NCBI GenBank assembly: GCA_046153685.1
Contig: JBJXGH010000044.1
Location: 1-15,417 of the forward strand
Direction of reading: 5' to 3'
Source: CAMAPP01 sp046153685
GTDB lineage: Bacteria > Pseudomonadota > Alphaproteobacteria > CADEGL01
DNA length: 15,417 nucleotides
This document shows positions 1-6,799 of the stretch, piece after piece. Positions within the stretch are counted from its first letter, which is position 1. Each line of letters begins with the position of its first letter. The position numbers were made by a program, and so were the translations under genes. Below the pieces are notes generated by a model. That model saw nothing but the letters and a program-made list of their open reading frames with translations, did no database searches and was not told the DNA's origin.

Positions 1-720
1 AGTTGCTCCGACCACGTACCAGCTTCTGAGATCGGGGGCCATGCCCAGCATTGGCGCACGCAAGATATCGATGAAATGGTGGAAGATATTCATGTCGACC
101 AGCGCCGCCTGCATGCGCCCACGAACCGTATTCGCAGGCCATAGAATTGGCGTGATAAAAAACATGACCACAAGCATATTGACGACGACTTGCTGCATAT
201 CGCGAAAGCGCGCGCAAACAATCGCAATTGTTGCGCCAGCCCAGACCCCATTCAGAACGAATACAAACATTGCGGGCAACGCGTACAACATGTTTTCGTT
301 GGGTTCCATTCCAACGACGGCGATAACAACTAGATAAATAATCACATGGTGACCGAATACGATCACATTTCGAACCATCCCTGAAAAAATGAACGTCATA
401 TAAGGCAGTCGCGTTTGCTTCACGGTCGCCTCTACTGCCGTGAATGCAGTCGAGCATTCAGTTAGGTAGGTACTAAGCGGCACCCACACCGTAAAGCCGG
501 TCGAGAGGTACGGCAGGTAGTCCTTGATGTCTTGTCCGAAGACCCCGGCATACATGAATCCGGAAACACCGATAAAGGCGGCGACACCGAGCGTGGTCCA
601 AAATGGTCCGATCGTAGTGCGGCGATATCGTCGGATGACATCCATCCAGCCCATGCGAAGCCATAGGCGCCACAGTGTGAGACTTTCCCAAATGTCCAGA
701 AGGGCGTTTCGAAGCGACAT
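1..720 (-). CDS. ABC-2 type polysaccharide export permease (Wzm/RfbA-like), 3' end off the window
   Basis: Inner-membrane permease of the ABC-2 family that exports lipid-linked O-antigen, capsule or teichoic-type glycans together with a Wzt-type ATPase. The minus frame is open for 240 codons from ATG at 720 to the left edge, so roughly the last 20-30 residues of a typical 260-270-residue protein are missing. The N-terminal amphipathic part contains RYRRTTIGPFW (31-41), the family's usual entry into the first membrane segment (about 42-62). Further hydrophobic segments lie near 72-92, 108-137 and 146-170. ARFRDMQQ (170-177) leads into a segment ending FFITPILW (187-194), a strong family hallmark. 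The gene is AT-richer than its neighbours (bases 301-360 have 26 G/C of 60). The ATG has no clear Shine-Dalgarno sequence. The ATPase partner is expected beyond the left edge. The substrate is unknown; the rhamnose operon nearby suggests a rhamnose-containing glycan, which is inference. Confidence 0.85.
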   Translation of the reverse strand, partial: MSLRNALLDIWESLTLWRLWLRMGWMDVIRRYRRTTIGPFWTTLGVAAFIGVSGFMYAGVFGQDIKDYLPYLSTGFTVWVPLSTYLTECSTAFTAVEATVKQTRLPYMTFIFSGMVRNVIVFGHHVIIYLVVIAVVGMEPNENMLYALPAMFVFVLNGVWAGATIAIVCARFRDMQQVVVNMLVVMFFITPILWPANTVRGRMQAALVDMNIFHHFIDILRAPMLGMAPDLRSWYVVGAT

Positions 721-900
721 TTCAGGTGACGCCCATACTAAGTTGAATTAAACGCGCCAAGCGAATGCGAAAGATCGCAAAGCCTACGGCACTTTATACT
801 TGCACGATTTTGATTCGCTTACCGCTCTTTGCGAGTCGAAATGCGGTCACTGCGATCGTTGCGCCGCTCACGCATGAGCAATGAAATTTTCCATTCGATT
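721..900. other. AT-rich spacer between dxs and the export permease
   Basis: The spacer is long enough to hold a separate promoter for the permease, which reads away from it on the minus strand. A small inverted repeat, GCTCA-cgca-TGAGC reading the plus strand as gctcacgcatgagc, lies at 868-881, just after the dxs stop, but has no U-tract typical of an intrinsic terminator. A TATAAA box (minus strand, near 800) has no convincing -35 partner. I see no gene in this stretch. Confidence 0.4.
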
Positions 901-2823
901 TCAAGCAAGAACGGAGGTGGAAATATATTCACGACCTAAGGATGAAAGGACGCTTCTGACTATTCCCTTCGCATCCAGTCCGGCAAGCTCGACCTGTTTT
1001 TCCGGCTTGTCGTGATCGAAAAATATATCCGGCAAGCACAGCGTCCGGATTTTGACGCCTTGATCCAACAGCCCGTCATGCGCCAGGAAGTGCAGGACAT
1101 GGGCGCCGAATCCGCCGGCTGAGCCTTCCTCGACCGTCAGCACCACTTCGTGCTCGCGTACCAGGCGGCGCACCAAATCCGTATCGAGCGGCTTGGCGAA
1201 ACGCGCGTCCGCAACGGTCGTGGACAGCCCGCGCGCGGCCAAATCGTCCGCCGCCTTGAGGCAATCGCCGAGGCGCGCGCCGTAACTCAGCAGCGCCACC
1301 TTCGTGCCTTCCTTGAGAATCCGTCCCTTGCCGATCGGCAAGGCCCGGCCCATCTCGGGCAGCTCCACGCCCAATCCCTCGCCGCGCGGGAAACGGAACG
1401 CGCAAGGCCGGTCGTCGATCGCGACCGCCGTCGCGATCATATGAACGAGTTCCGCCTCGTCGCCTGCGGCCATCACCACCATTCCCGGCAGCGGCGTGAG
1501 ATAGGCGATGTCGAAGGACCCGAAATGGGTCGCGCCGTCGGCGCCCACGCAGCCTGCCCGATCGATGGCAAAGCGCACGGGCAGTTTTTGGATCGCCACG
1601 TCGTGCACGACCTGATCGTAGGCGCGCTGGAGAAATGTCGAATAGATCGCGGCGAACGGCTTCATGCCCTCACAGGCCAAGCCTGCCGCGAATGTCACGG
1701 CGTGCTGCTCGGCGATCCCCACATCGAAGCAGCGCGTCGGATGGGCTTTGCCGAAAAGATCAAGGCCGGTGCCATCTGGCATCGCCGCGTGAATCGCGAC
1801 GATTTTTCCGTCCTTGTCCGCTTCCTTGATAAGTGATTGGGCGAACACCTTGGTGTACGTGGGCGATTTGAGCGTGGGCTTCACCTGAGCGCCGGTGACG
1901 ATATCGAACTTGGCGACGGCGTGACCCTTGTCGGGTGCGTTCTCGGCCGGGCCGTAGCCCTTGCCCTTCTTGGTGATGACGTGAACCAGGATCGGCCCCG
2001 GCTCTTCCGCATCGCGCACATTTCTTAGGATCGGCAGCAAATGGTCGAGATTGTGACCGTCGATGGGGCCAATATAAAAGAAGCCCAATTCCTCAAACAT
2101 CGTCCCGCCGGTCATCAGGCCGCGAGCGTATTCCTCGGCCCGCCTCGCCGCGTCTGCCAGGGGCTTGGGAAATTTCTTTGCTATCTCTCGCCCAAGGTGG
2201 CGCATGGATCGGTAGGGCTTCGAGGAAACGATGCGCGAGAGGTAGTGGCTAAGAGCGCCTACCGCAGGGCCGATCGACATTTCGTTGTCGTTCAAGATTA
2301 CGATCATCTTGGTCTTGCGGGCGCCGGCATTGTTCATGGCCTCGTAGGCCATGCCCGCGCTCATGGCGCCGTCGCCGATCACGCTGATGACATTGTTCTT
2401 TTTGCCCTGGAACTCGGCGCCGACGGCGAAACCCAATCCGGCCGAAATCGACGTCGAACTGTGCGCCGCGCCGAACGGGTCGTACTCGCTCTCGCTCCTG
2501 CGGGTAAAACCCGAAGGGCCGCCAGCTTGGCGAATCTTACGAATGGCCGCGCGCCGTCCCGTGAGCATCTTGTGCGGATAGGCCTGATGGCTCACGTCCC
2601 AAATCAATCGGTCCTGGGGTGCATTGAAAACGTGATGCAGCGCCACGGTCAGTTCGACCACCCCCAGCGAGGCGCCGAAATGCCCGCCAATGCCCGAAAC
2701 GGCGTCTATGAGATCGGCCCTAACCTCCTCTACCAGCTGCTTGAGCTGGTCGTCGGACAAGGGCTTCAAATCCGCAGGCCCGCGAATGGTATCGAGGAGT
2801 GGTGTCCGGTTACTCAATATCAT
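901..2823 (-). CDS. dxs: 1-deoxy-D-xylulose-5-phosphate synthase
   Basis: TPP-dependent cytosolic enzyme that condenses pyruvate with glyceraldehyde-3-phosphate to DXP, the first step of the MEP isoprenoid pathway and a branch point to thiamine and pyridoxal. With the start at 2823 the protein is 640 residues, the usual length. It shows GGHFGASLGVVELTVALH with H48, WDVSHQAYPHK, the TPP/Mg motif GDGAMSAGMAYEAMNNAG (150-167), VGIAEQHAVTFAAG with catalytic E372, and DRAGCVGADGATHFG. H48 and E372 nearly match E. coli H49 and E370. An in-frame ATG at 2862 would add 13 residues, but a possible promoter lies directly against it and it lacks a ribosome site, so 2823 is preferred. Glycine is replaced by serine in WDVGHQ, a variant I believe occurs in other alphaproteobacteria. 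No ispA or xseB partner is adjacent, unlike many proteobacterial dxs loci. It is divergent from rfbB. Confidence 0.96.
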   Translation of the reverse strand: MILSNRTPLLDTIRGPADLKPLSDDQLKQLVEEVRADLIDAVSGIGGHFGASLGVVELTVALHHVFNAPQDRLIWDVSHQAYPHKMLTGRRAAIRKIRQAGGPSGFTRRSESEYDPFGAAHSSTSISAGLGFAVGAEFQGKKNNVISVIGDGAMSAGMAYEAMNNAGARKTKMIVILNDNEMSIGPAVGALSHYLSRIVSSKPYRSMRHLGREIAKKFPKPLADAARRAEEYARGLMTGGTMFEELGFFYIGPIDGHNLDHLLPILRNVRDAEEPGPILVHVITKKGKGYGPAENAPDKGHAVAKFDIVTGAQVKPTLKSPTYTKVFAQSLIKEADKDGKIVAIHAAMPDGTGLDLFGKAHPTRCFDVGIAEQHAVTFAAGLACEGMKPFAAIYSTFLQRAYDQVVHDVAIQKLPVRFAIDRAGCVGADGATHFGSFDIAYLTPLPGMVVMAAGDEAELVHMIATAVAIDDRPCAFRFPRGEGLGVELPEMGRALPIGKGRILKEGTKVALLSYGARLGDCLKAADDLAARGLSTTVADARFAKPLDTDLVRRLVREHEVVLTVEEGSAGGFGAHVLHFLAHDGLLDQGVKIRTLCLPDIFFDHDKPEKQVELAGLDAKGIVRSVLSSLGREYISTSVLA

Positions 2824-3169
2824 TGGGAGTGCCCCCGACCCCGATTCACGCGTTGTTTTCATGGCTTAGTATGCTGTGGGCGCGGTGCTTGGCAATGCCT
2901 CGATATCTCCAGCCCCAGGGAGTGTTGTATTTTTGCAACATTTTGGTGTGCCGCCCATGGGTCACAGAGAAGTCCGACGCTTTGAGAAACCCCGGCCTGT
3001 TTCCAGGGTACCTCATGAATAACTTGCGATTCCCACCTAAGGAGTTCGCGCTGTTATCTATCAAATCATTGATATTATTATTGTCTATAAGCTGCCCTGC
3101 CCACCGACCCAGCTTTCCGGTACTAATTCCCCCTACCCTGTTGGCGGGCGGAGAAGTTCCCAAAAAAAA
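2824..3169. promoter_or_regulatory. Divergent control region between dxs and rfbB
   Basis: About 346 bases without a convincing gene separate the two divergent transcription units; this stretch must carry both promoters. It is AT-richer than the coding DNA, especially 3052-3092. Two inverted repeats stand out: TGTTG-8-CAACA at 2923-2940 and TATCAA-ATCA-TTGATA at 3059-3074, the latter just upstream of a TATAAG box at 3086-3091. An A9 run (3162-3170) leads into the rfbB start codon. Short open frames on both strands here do not resemble any known protein and look accidental. Confidence 0.5.
2868..2895 (-). promoter_or_regulatory. Possible sigma-70 promoter for dxs
   Basis: On the minus strand TTGCCA (2895-2890) and CATACT (2873-2868) are separated by 16 bases and sit directly upstream of dxs. 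Transcription would begin near 2861. That would leave the upstream ATG at 2862 without a leader and give the ATG at 2823 a leader of about 38 bases. Both boxes deviate from consensus, so this is only a candidate. Confidence 0.3.
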
Positions 3170-4231
3170 ATGATCGAGCCAACTGCACGTTTCTTGGTCA
3201 CTGGCGGCGCGGGCTTCATCGGCTCGGCCCTGGTCGAAGCGCTGATCGGCGCCGGCGTCGGTGTGACGACGGTCGATAAGCTAAGCTATGCCGGAAATCT
3301 TGCCAATCTCGCGGCCCTCGATGGCCATCCGCGCCACCATTTCATCCGCGCCGATATCGCCGATTCGGCGGCCATGCGCCAGGCCTTCGCCGAGGCGCGC
3401 CCCGATCGCGTGTTCCACCTGGCGGCCGAAAGCCACGTGGATCGTTCGATCGATGGCCCTCTTGCCGCCGTCGCCACCAATGTGGACGGCACGGCCGTGC
3501 TGCTCGAAGAAGCGACGCGCCACTGGCGCTCGCTCGACACGACCGCGCGCGACGCCTTTCGTTTCGTGCATGTTTCGACCGACGAGGTCTTCGGCGAGCT
3601 GGGCCCCCAAGGGCGCTTCGACGAGTCCTCGCCCTACCGGCCAAGCTCGCCCTATGCCGCGACCAAGGCAGCCGCCGATCATCTCGCTCGCGCCTGGCAT
3701 CGCACCTATGGCCTTCCAGTTACGATTTCCAACGGCTCGAACACCTACGGGCCGCGCCAACATCCCGAGAAACTCATCCCCCATTTGCTGTGGCGCGCGT
3801 CATCCGGCGGCACGCTGCCCGTCTACGGCCGGGGGGAGAACGTGCGCGATTGGATTCACGTCTCCGATCATGTCGCGGCCCTGCTGGCGATTTGCGAACG
3901 CGGCCGGCCGGGCGAGACCTATGTGGTCGGCGCACGCGACGAGCGGCGAAACATCGACGTGGTCCAGGCCCTGTGCGCCGCGCTCGACCGCCTCGCACCA
4001 AGCGGCGCCCCGCATTCTCGGCACATCGCCTTCGTCGCCGACCGTCCGGGTCACGATTCGCGCTACGCTCTCGATCCGGCAAAAATCGAACGGGAACTCG
4101 GCTGGCGACCGACGACTGCGTTCAAGTCCGGCCTGGATGCCACGGTCGCGTGGTATCTCGAACACGGCGATTGGTGGGATGCGCTCGGCTATGATGGCAC
4201 GCGCCGCGGCCTTGCCCAGACCGCACCCTAG
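3170..4231 (+). CDS. rfbB: dTDP-glucose 4,6-dehydratase
   Basis: NAD-dependent short-chain dehydrogenase/reductase-superfamily enzyme that converts dTDP-D-glucose to dTDP-4-keto-6-deoxyglucose, second step of dTDP-L-rhamnose synthesis in the cytosol. The 353 residues match the family length. The N-terminal Rossmann motif TGGAGFIGSA is at 11-20, HLAAESHVDRSID at 83-95, the active-site STDEVFGE at 136-143 (D138 and E139 as acid/base), and the YxxxK pair Y162/K166 in PYAATKAAADH. SNGSNTYGPRQHPEKLIPH (188-205) corresponds to the usual NCSNNYGPYQFPEKLIP, so several sugar-side positions differ. GGAGAAG at 3150-3156 is a ribosome site about 13 bases before the ATG, with part of an A9 run between. 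First gene of rfbBACD; rfbA follows after 33 bases. A related sugar-nucleotide 4,6-dehydratase is possible in isolation, but the operon settles it. Confidence 0.95.
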   Translation: MIEPTARFLVTGGAGFIGSALVEALIGAGVGVTTVDKLSYAGNLANLAALDGHPRHHFIRADIADSAAMRQAFAEARPDRVFHLAAESHVDRSIDGPLAAVATNVDGTAVLLEEATRHWRSLDTTARDAFRFVHVSTDEVFGELGPQGRFDESSPYRPSSPYAATKAAADHLARAWHRTYGLPVTISNGSNTYGPRQHPEKLIPHLLWRASSGGTLPVYGRGENVRDWIHVSDHVAALLAICERGRPGETYVVGARDERRNIDVVQALCAALDRLAPSGAPHSRHIAFVADRPGHDSRYALDPAKIERELGWRPTTAFKSGLDATVAWYLEHGDWWDALGYDGTRRGLAQTAP

Positions 4232-4247
4232 GAGAAACGGCCGCCGC

Positions 4248-4268
4248 ATGGAATCGACTCAGTCATGA
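4248..4268 (+). CDS. Possible six-codon leader ORF coupled to rfbA
   Basis: After the rfbB stop, an AGGAG at 4230-4234 lies 13 bases before an ATG at 4248 that opens the peptide MESTQS. Its TGA (4266-4268) overlaps the rfbA ATG (4265-4267) as ATGA. rfbA has no close ribosome site of its own, so ribosomes finishing this mini-ORF could re-initiate on rfbA. No experimental or comparative support is available here, and chance occurrence is quite possible. Confidence 0.3.
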   Translation: MESTQS

Positions 4269-5134
4269 AAGGCATATTGATCGCGGGCGGCACCGGTAGC
4301 CGACTTCATCCCATGACGCTCGGCGTCAACAAGCATTTGCTGCCAGTGTACGACAAGCCGATGGTCTATTACCCGCTAACGACGCTCATGTTCGCGGGCG
4401 TGCGCGACATCCTGATCATTACCACCAAGCGCGACCAGGATGCCTTCCGCGCCGCGCTCGGCGATGGTGCGCATTGGGGTATGTCGTTTTCCTACGCCGT
4501 CCAGCCCGAGCCGCGCGGCATCGCCGAAGCCTTGTTGATTGGCCGGAATTTTCTCGACGGCGGGCCTTCGGCGCTGATTCTGGGCGACAATATTTTTTAC
4601 GGCCACGGCCTGCCGGAAATCCTAATCGCAGCCGCCGGCGCGAACCCAGGCGCCACGGTATTCGGCTATTGGGTCGCGGATCCAGGGCGATACGGGGTGC
4701 TCGATCTCGACCCTCAGGGCCGGCCGCGCGCCATCGTCGAGAAGCCCGCGCTGCCGCCAACCCATTACGCCGTCACCGGCCTGTATTTCTTCGCCAGCGA
4801 CGCGCCGGAGCTTGCCCGCGAGCTGCGCCCTTCCGCGCGCGGCGAGCTCGAGATCACCGATCTCAACTCCCTCTACCTCGCCCAAGGCCGCTTGCGGGCC
4901 GAGATCTTCGGTCGGGGCCTTGCCTGGCTCGACACCGGCACGCCCGAATCGCTCGCACGCGCTTCGGCTTATGTCGAAGCGGTCGAGCAGCGCCAAGGCC
5001 TCAAGATCGGCGCGCCGGAGGAAGTCGCCTGGCGCCTCGGCCTCATCGGCGATAGCCAGCTAGAAGCCCTCGCCCATGCGCTGCGGGCGAGCGCATATGG
5101 CGCCTATCTTTCGTCCCTTCTGCCATCGAAGTGA
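4265..5134 (+). CDS. rfbA: Glucose-1-phosphate thymidylyltransferase
   Basis: Cytosolic nucleotidyltransferase that makes dTDP-glucose and pyrophosphate from dTTP and glucose-1-phosphate, first step of the dTDP-rhamnose pathway. The 289 residues are the family's length. The nucleotide-binding signature GGTGSRLHPMT (8-18) is followed by NKHLLPVYDKPMVYYPL (22-38); many RmlA proteins have SKQLLPIYDKPM at this place. LGDNIFYGHG (106-115) holds metal-binding D108, IVEKP is at 157-161, and WLDTGTPESL (221-230) contributes the second metal-binding aspartate D223. The start follows rfbB by 33 bases, and its ATG overlaps the stop of a possible six-codon leader. rfbC begins six bases after the stop. 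The order B-A-C-D and close spacing imply one transcript. Confidence 0.95.
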   Translation: MKGILIAGGTGSRLHPMTLGVNKHLLPVYDKPMVYYPLTTLMFAGVRDILIITTKRDQDAFRAALGDGAHWGMSFSYAVQPEPRGIAEALLIGRNFLDGGPSALILGDNIFYGHGLPEILIAAAGANPGATVFGYWVADPGRYGVLDLDPQGRPRAIVEKPALPPTHYAVTGLYFFASDAPELARELRPSARGELEITDLNSLYLAQGRLRAEIFGRGLAWLDTGTPESLARASAYVEAVEQRQGLKIGAPEEVAWRLGLIGDSQLEALAHALRASAYGAYLSSLLPSK

Positions 5135-5140
5135 CGGGCC

Positions 5141-5701
5141 GTGCGTGTAACCCCGACGGACCTGCCCGAGGTGCTTGCGATCGAGCCCGAGATTCACGAG
5201 GACGCGCGTGGATTTTTTCTCGAGCAATGGCACGAATCGCGTTACCGCGAAGCTGGAATTACCGGACGCTTCGTCCAGGACAATCTCTCGCGCTCGCGCC
5301 AAGGCGCCTTGCGCGGCCTGCATTTCCAAGAGCCCGATCCGCAAGGCAAGTTGATTTCGGTCTTTGAGGGCCGGATTTTCGATGTCGCGGTCGATATTCG
5401 CCGCGGCAGCCCGCGCTTTGCCCATTGGGTCGGCATCGAGCTGTCCGCGGACAACAGAAAACAACTTTGGATTCCACCGGGCTTTGCCCACGGATTCTGC
5501 GTGCTCGGCGAACACGCGACGGTCTCCTACAAATGCACCGAAATCTACGTGCCCGGGCACGAGCGTGTGGTGCGCTGGAACGATCCCGCGCTCGGCATCG
5601 CCTGGCCGGTGCGGACGCCCGTTCTGTCCGAACGCGACCGGCTCGCCCCCGCCCTCGACGAGCAACGGGCCTTGCCGGACTTTCCCGGCAACGGCGCATA
5701 A
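5141..5701 (+). CDS. rfbC: dTDP-4-dehydrorhamnose 3,5-epimerase
   Basis: Cupin-fold cytosolic enzyme that epimerises C3 and C5 of dTDP-4-keto-6-deoxyglucose, third step toward dTDP-L-rhamnose. The 186 residues have the expected length. Visible motifs are RGFFLEQW (23-30), FVQDNLSRSRQGALRGLHFQ (44-63) with the presumed catalytic base H61, QLWIPPGFAHGF (108-119), YKCTEIYVPGHE (130-141) with the presumed acid Y130, WNDPALGIAWP (146-156) and LSERD (162-166), whose D166 probably pairs with the histidine. GTG at 5141 is chosen because it starts six bases after rfbA ends and gives the usual short N terminus. Its TAA directly abuts the GTG of rfbD, so the two are likely translationally coupled. Confidence 0.95.
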   Translation: MRVTPTDLPEVLAIEPEIHEDARGFFLEQWHESRYREAGITGRFVQDNLSRSRQGALRGLHFQEPDPQGKLISVFEGRIFDVAVDIRRGSPRFAHWVGIELSADNRKQLWIPPGFAHGFCVLGEHATVSYKCTEIYVPGHERVVRWNDPALGIAWPVRTPVLSERDRLAPALDEQRALPDFPGNGA

Positions 5702-6601
5702 GTGCGCATCCTCCTGACCGGCCGCACCGGCCAATTGGCGCGCGCGCTCTCGGCGCCACTCGCCCGTCTTGGCGAGGTGATTGAGGTTGATCGCGCCACG
5801 CTCGACCTGTCGGACGCGACCGCCATCCCCGCAGCTCTCGACCGCATGCACCCGGACGTCATCGTCAACGCCGCCGCCTATACCGCTGTCGACCGCGCCG
5901 AGGCCGAGCCCGATTTGGCCTTCGCCGTGAACGCCCGCGCACCCGAAGAAATCGCCCGCTGGACGGCGCGCCACGGCGGCGCCCTCGTGCACGTCTCGAC
6001 CGATTACGTCTATTCGGGGGCGGGCGAGGTGCCGTGGCACGAGGACGATGCACCCGCGCCGCAAAATACTTACGGCCGCAGCAAGCTCGCGGGCGATGAA
6101 GCAATCATGGCCAGCGGATGCGCTTTTCTCATTCTTCGCACGAGCTGGGTGTATGGTGCGTCCGGGCGCAATTTCGTTTCGTCCATCGCTGCTGCGGCAT
6201 CCCGTGCCGAGGAATTGCACGTCGTCGCTGATCAGGTCGGCGCACCGACTTCGGTCGATGTCTTGGCCGACGTGCTCGCCGCCATATTGGCGCAAGGCCC
6301 CGATGCCCAGTCAGCCATCCGCGCAAAGCCCGGCCTGGTGCACGCCGCCGCGCGCGGCGAAACCAGCCGATTGGATTTTGCCCGCGCGATTGTCGAGGGC
6401 TTGCGTGCGCGCGGCTCGGCGCTCGCATGCCGGCGAATCCTGCCCACCGTCACGGCAGCGCGGCCGGGCGAGGCGGCGCGTCCGCTCAATTCGCGTCTTG
6501 ATCTCTCGCGCCTATCCTCGCGATACCGCCTGAACACGCCGGACTGGCGGGAGGCGTTGGAACGAGTTCTCGACCGCATTGCCCTTGCGCCCACACCTTG
6601 A
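5702..6601 (+). CDS. rfbD: dTDP-4-dehydrorhamnose reductase
   Basis: NAD(P)H-dependent Rossmann-fold reductase that makes dTDP-L-rhamnose, the last step of the pathway. It has 299 residues. The N-terminal motif is LLTGRTGQLARAL, where most relatives have GxxGQLG, so an alanine replaces the final glycine. VNAAAYTAVDRAE (55-67), HVSTDYVYSG (97-106), the catalytic pair Y124/K128 in TYGRSKLAGDEA, and LRTSWVYGASGRNFV are all present. The GTG start directly follows the rfbC stop. It is the last gene of the operon; the next transcription unit begins with a TPP riboswitch about 40 bases later. No good intrinsic terminator is visible after it, so some readthrough into the riboswitch unit is possible. 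Confidence 0.94.
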   Translation: MRILLTGRTGQLARALSAPLARLGEVIEVDRATLDLSDATAIPAALDRMHPDVIVNAAAYTAVDRAEAEPDLAFAVNARAPEEIARWTARHGGALVHVSTDYVYSGAGEVPWHEDDAPAPQNTYGRSKLAGDEAIMASGCAFLILRTSWVYGASGRNFVSSIAAAASRAEELHVVADQVGAPTSVDVLADVLAAILAQGPDAQSAIRAKPGLVHAAARGETSRLDFARAIVEGLRARGSALACRRILPTVTAARPGEAARPLNSRLDLSRLSSRYRLNTPDWREALERVLDRIALAPTP

Positions 6602-6640
6602 CACGCCGGTTGCGCCAAACCCATCCTTTGCGTGTTGCCA

Positions 6641-6733
6641 CGCGTGACTGGGGTGCCCCGTTCCGCCGGGACGGGGCTGAGAAATACCCACTGAACCTGA
6701 ACTGGGTCATGCCAGCGTAGGGAGAAGCCGCGG
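6641..6733 (+). ncRNA. TPP riboswitch (THI element)
   Basis: Cis-acting mRNA element that binds thiamine pyrophosphate. The conserved core is complete: GGGGTGC at 6650-6656, CTGAGA at 6677-6682, ATACCC at 6684-6689, GAACCTGA at 6693-6700, CTGG at 6702-6705, and GCCAGCGTAGGGA at 6711-6723. The variable P3 arm is a nine-pair hairpin, 6656-6664 with 6668-6676, including one G-U pair. P2 pairs 6651-6654 with 6686-6689, and CTGG/CCAG (6702-6705 with 6712-6715) forms the pyrophosphate-side stem. P1 is less obvious and appears bulged, using about 6641-6649 and 6726-6732. One deviation is TCATGCCAG where TAATGCCAG is usual. It lies upstream of a LIV-type ABC transporter on the same strand. Confidence 0.95.
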
Positions 6734-6799
6734 GCCGAGGTGATGCAGAAGGAGCATCGCCGCGGGCCGCGCGTCTCCCGATCAACCGGGGGAGAGGCC
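6720..6799 (+). promoter_or_regulatory. Translational expression platform of the TPP riboswitch
   Basis: GGGAGA occurs both at the 3' edge of the aptamer (6720-6725) and inside the ribosome-binding site (6790-6795), and a single TCTCCC (6774-6779) can pair with either. Pairing with the first leaves the ribosome site open; if TPP locks the aptamer, TCTCCC can close on the ribosome site with a ten-base loop. Between them lie a hairpin of eight pairs (6739-6746 with 6754-6761, one G-U) and two CCGCGG copies (6728-6733 and 6760-6765) able to extend the ON-state arm. This predicts TPP represses translation. The folding is by eye. Confidence 0.6.

Noticed and set aside
2041..2985. Long plus-strand frame opposite dxs
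   Set aside because: Antisense shadow of a confidently identified gene in GC-rich DNA; translation has no domain pattern.
2846..3163. Minus-strand 105-residue frame upstream of dxs
   Set aside because: No similarity, covers the promoter region, and overlaps the N-terminal extension of dxs in another frame.
2799..3173. Plus-strand frame whose TGA overlaps the rfbB ATG
   Set aside because: It overlaps dxs antisense and the divergent control region, has no recognisable protein features, and the overlap is explained by the ATGA sequence alone.
5060..6295. 411-residue minus-strand frame opposite rfbC and rfbD
   Set aside because: Mirror frame of two certain genes; length is explained by high GC content.
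6601..6643. Hairpins after rfbD (ACACGC with GCGTGT; GCGTG-TTGC-CACGC) as a terminator
   Set aside because: No T-run follows and the second hairpin merges with the 5' side of the riboswitch.
6740..6799. In-frame GTG at 6740 as start of the binding protein, adding 20 residues
   Set aside because: It lies in the riboswitch platform hairpin, adds charged residues ahead of a normal signal peptide, and GTG 6800 has a strong ribosome site.
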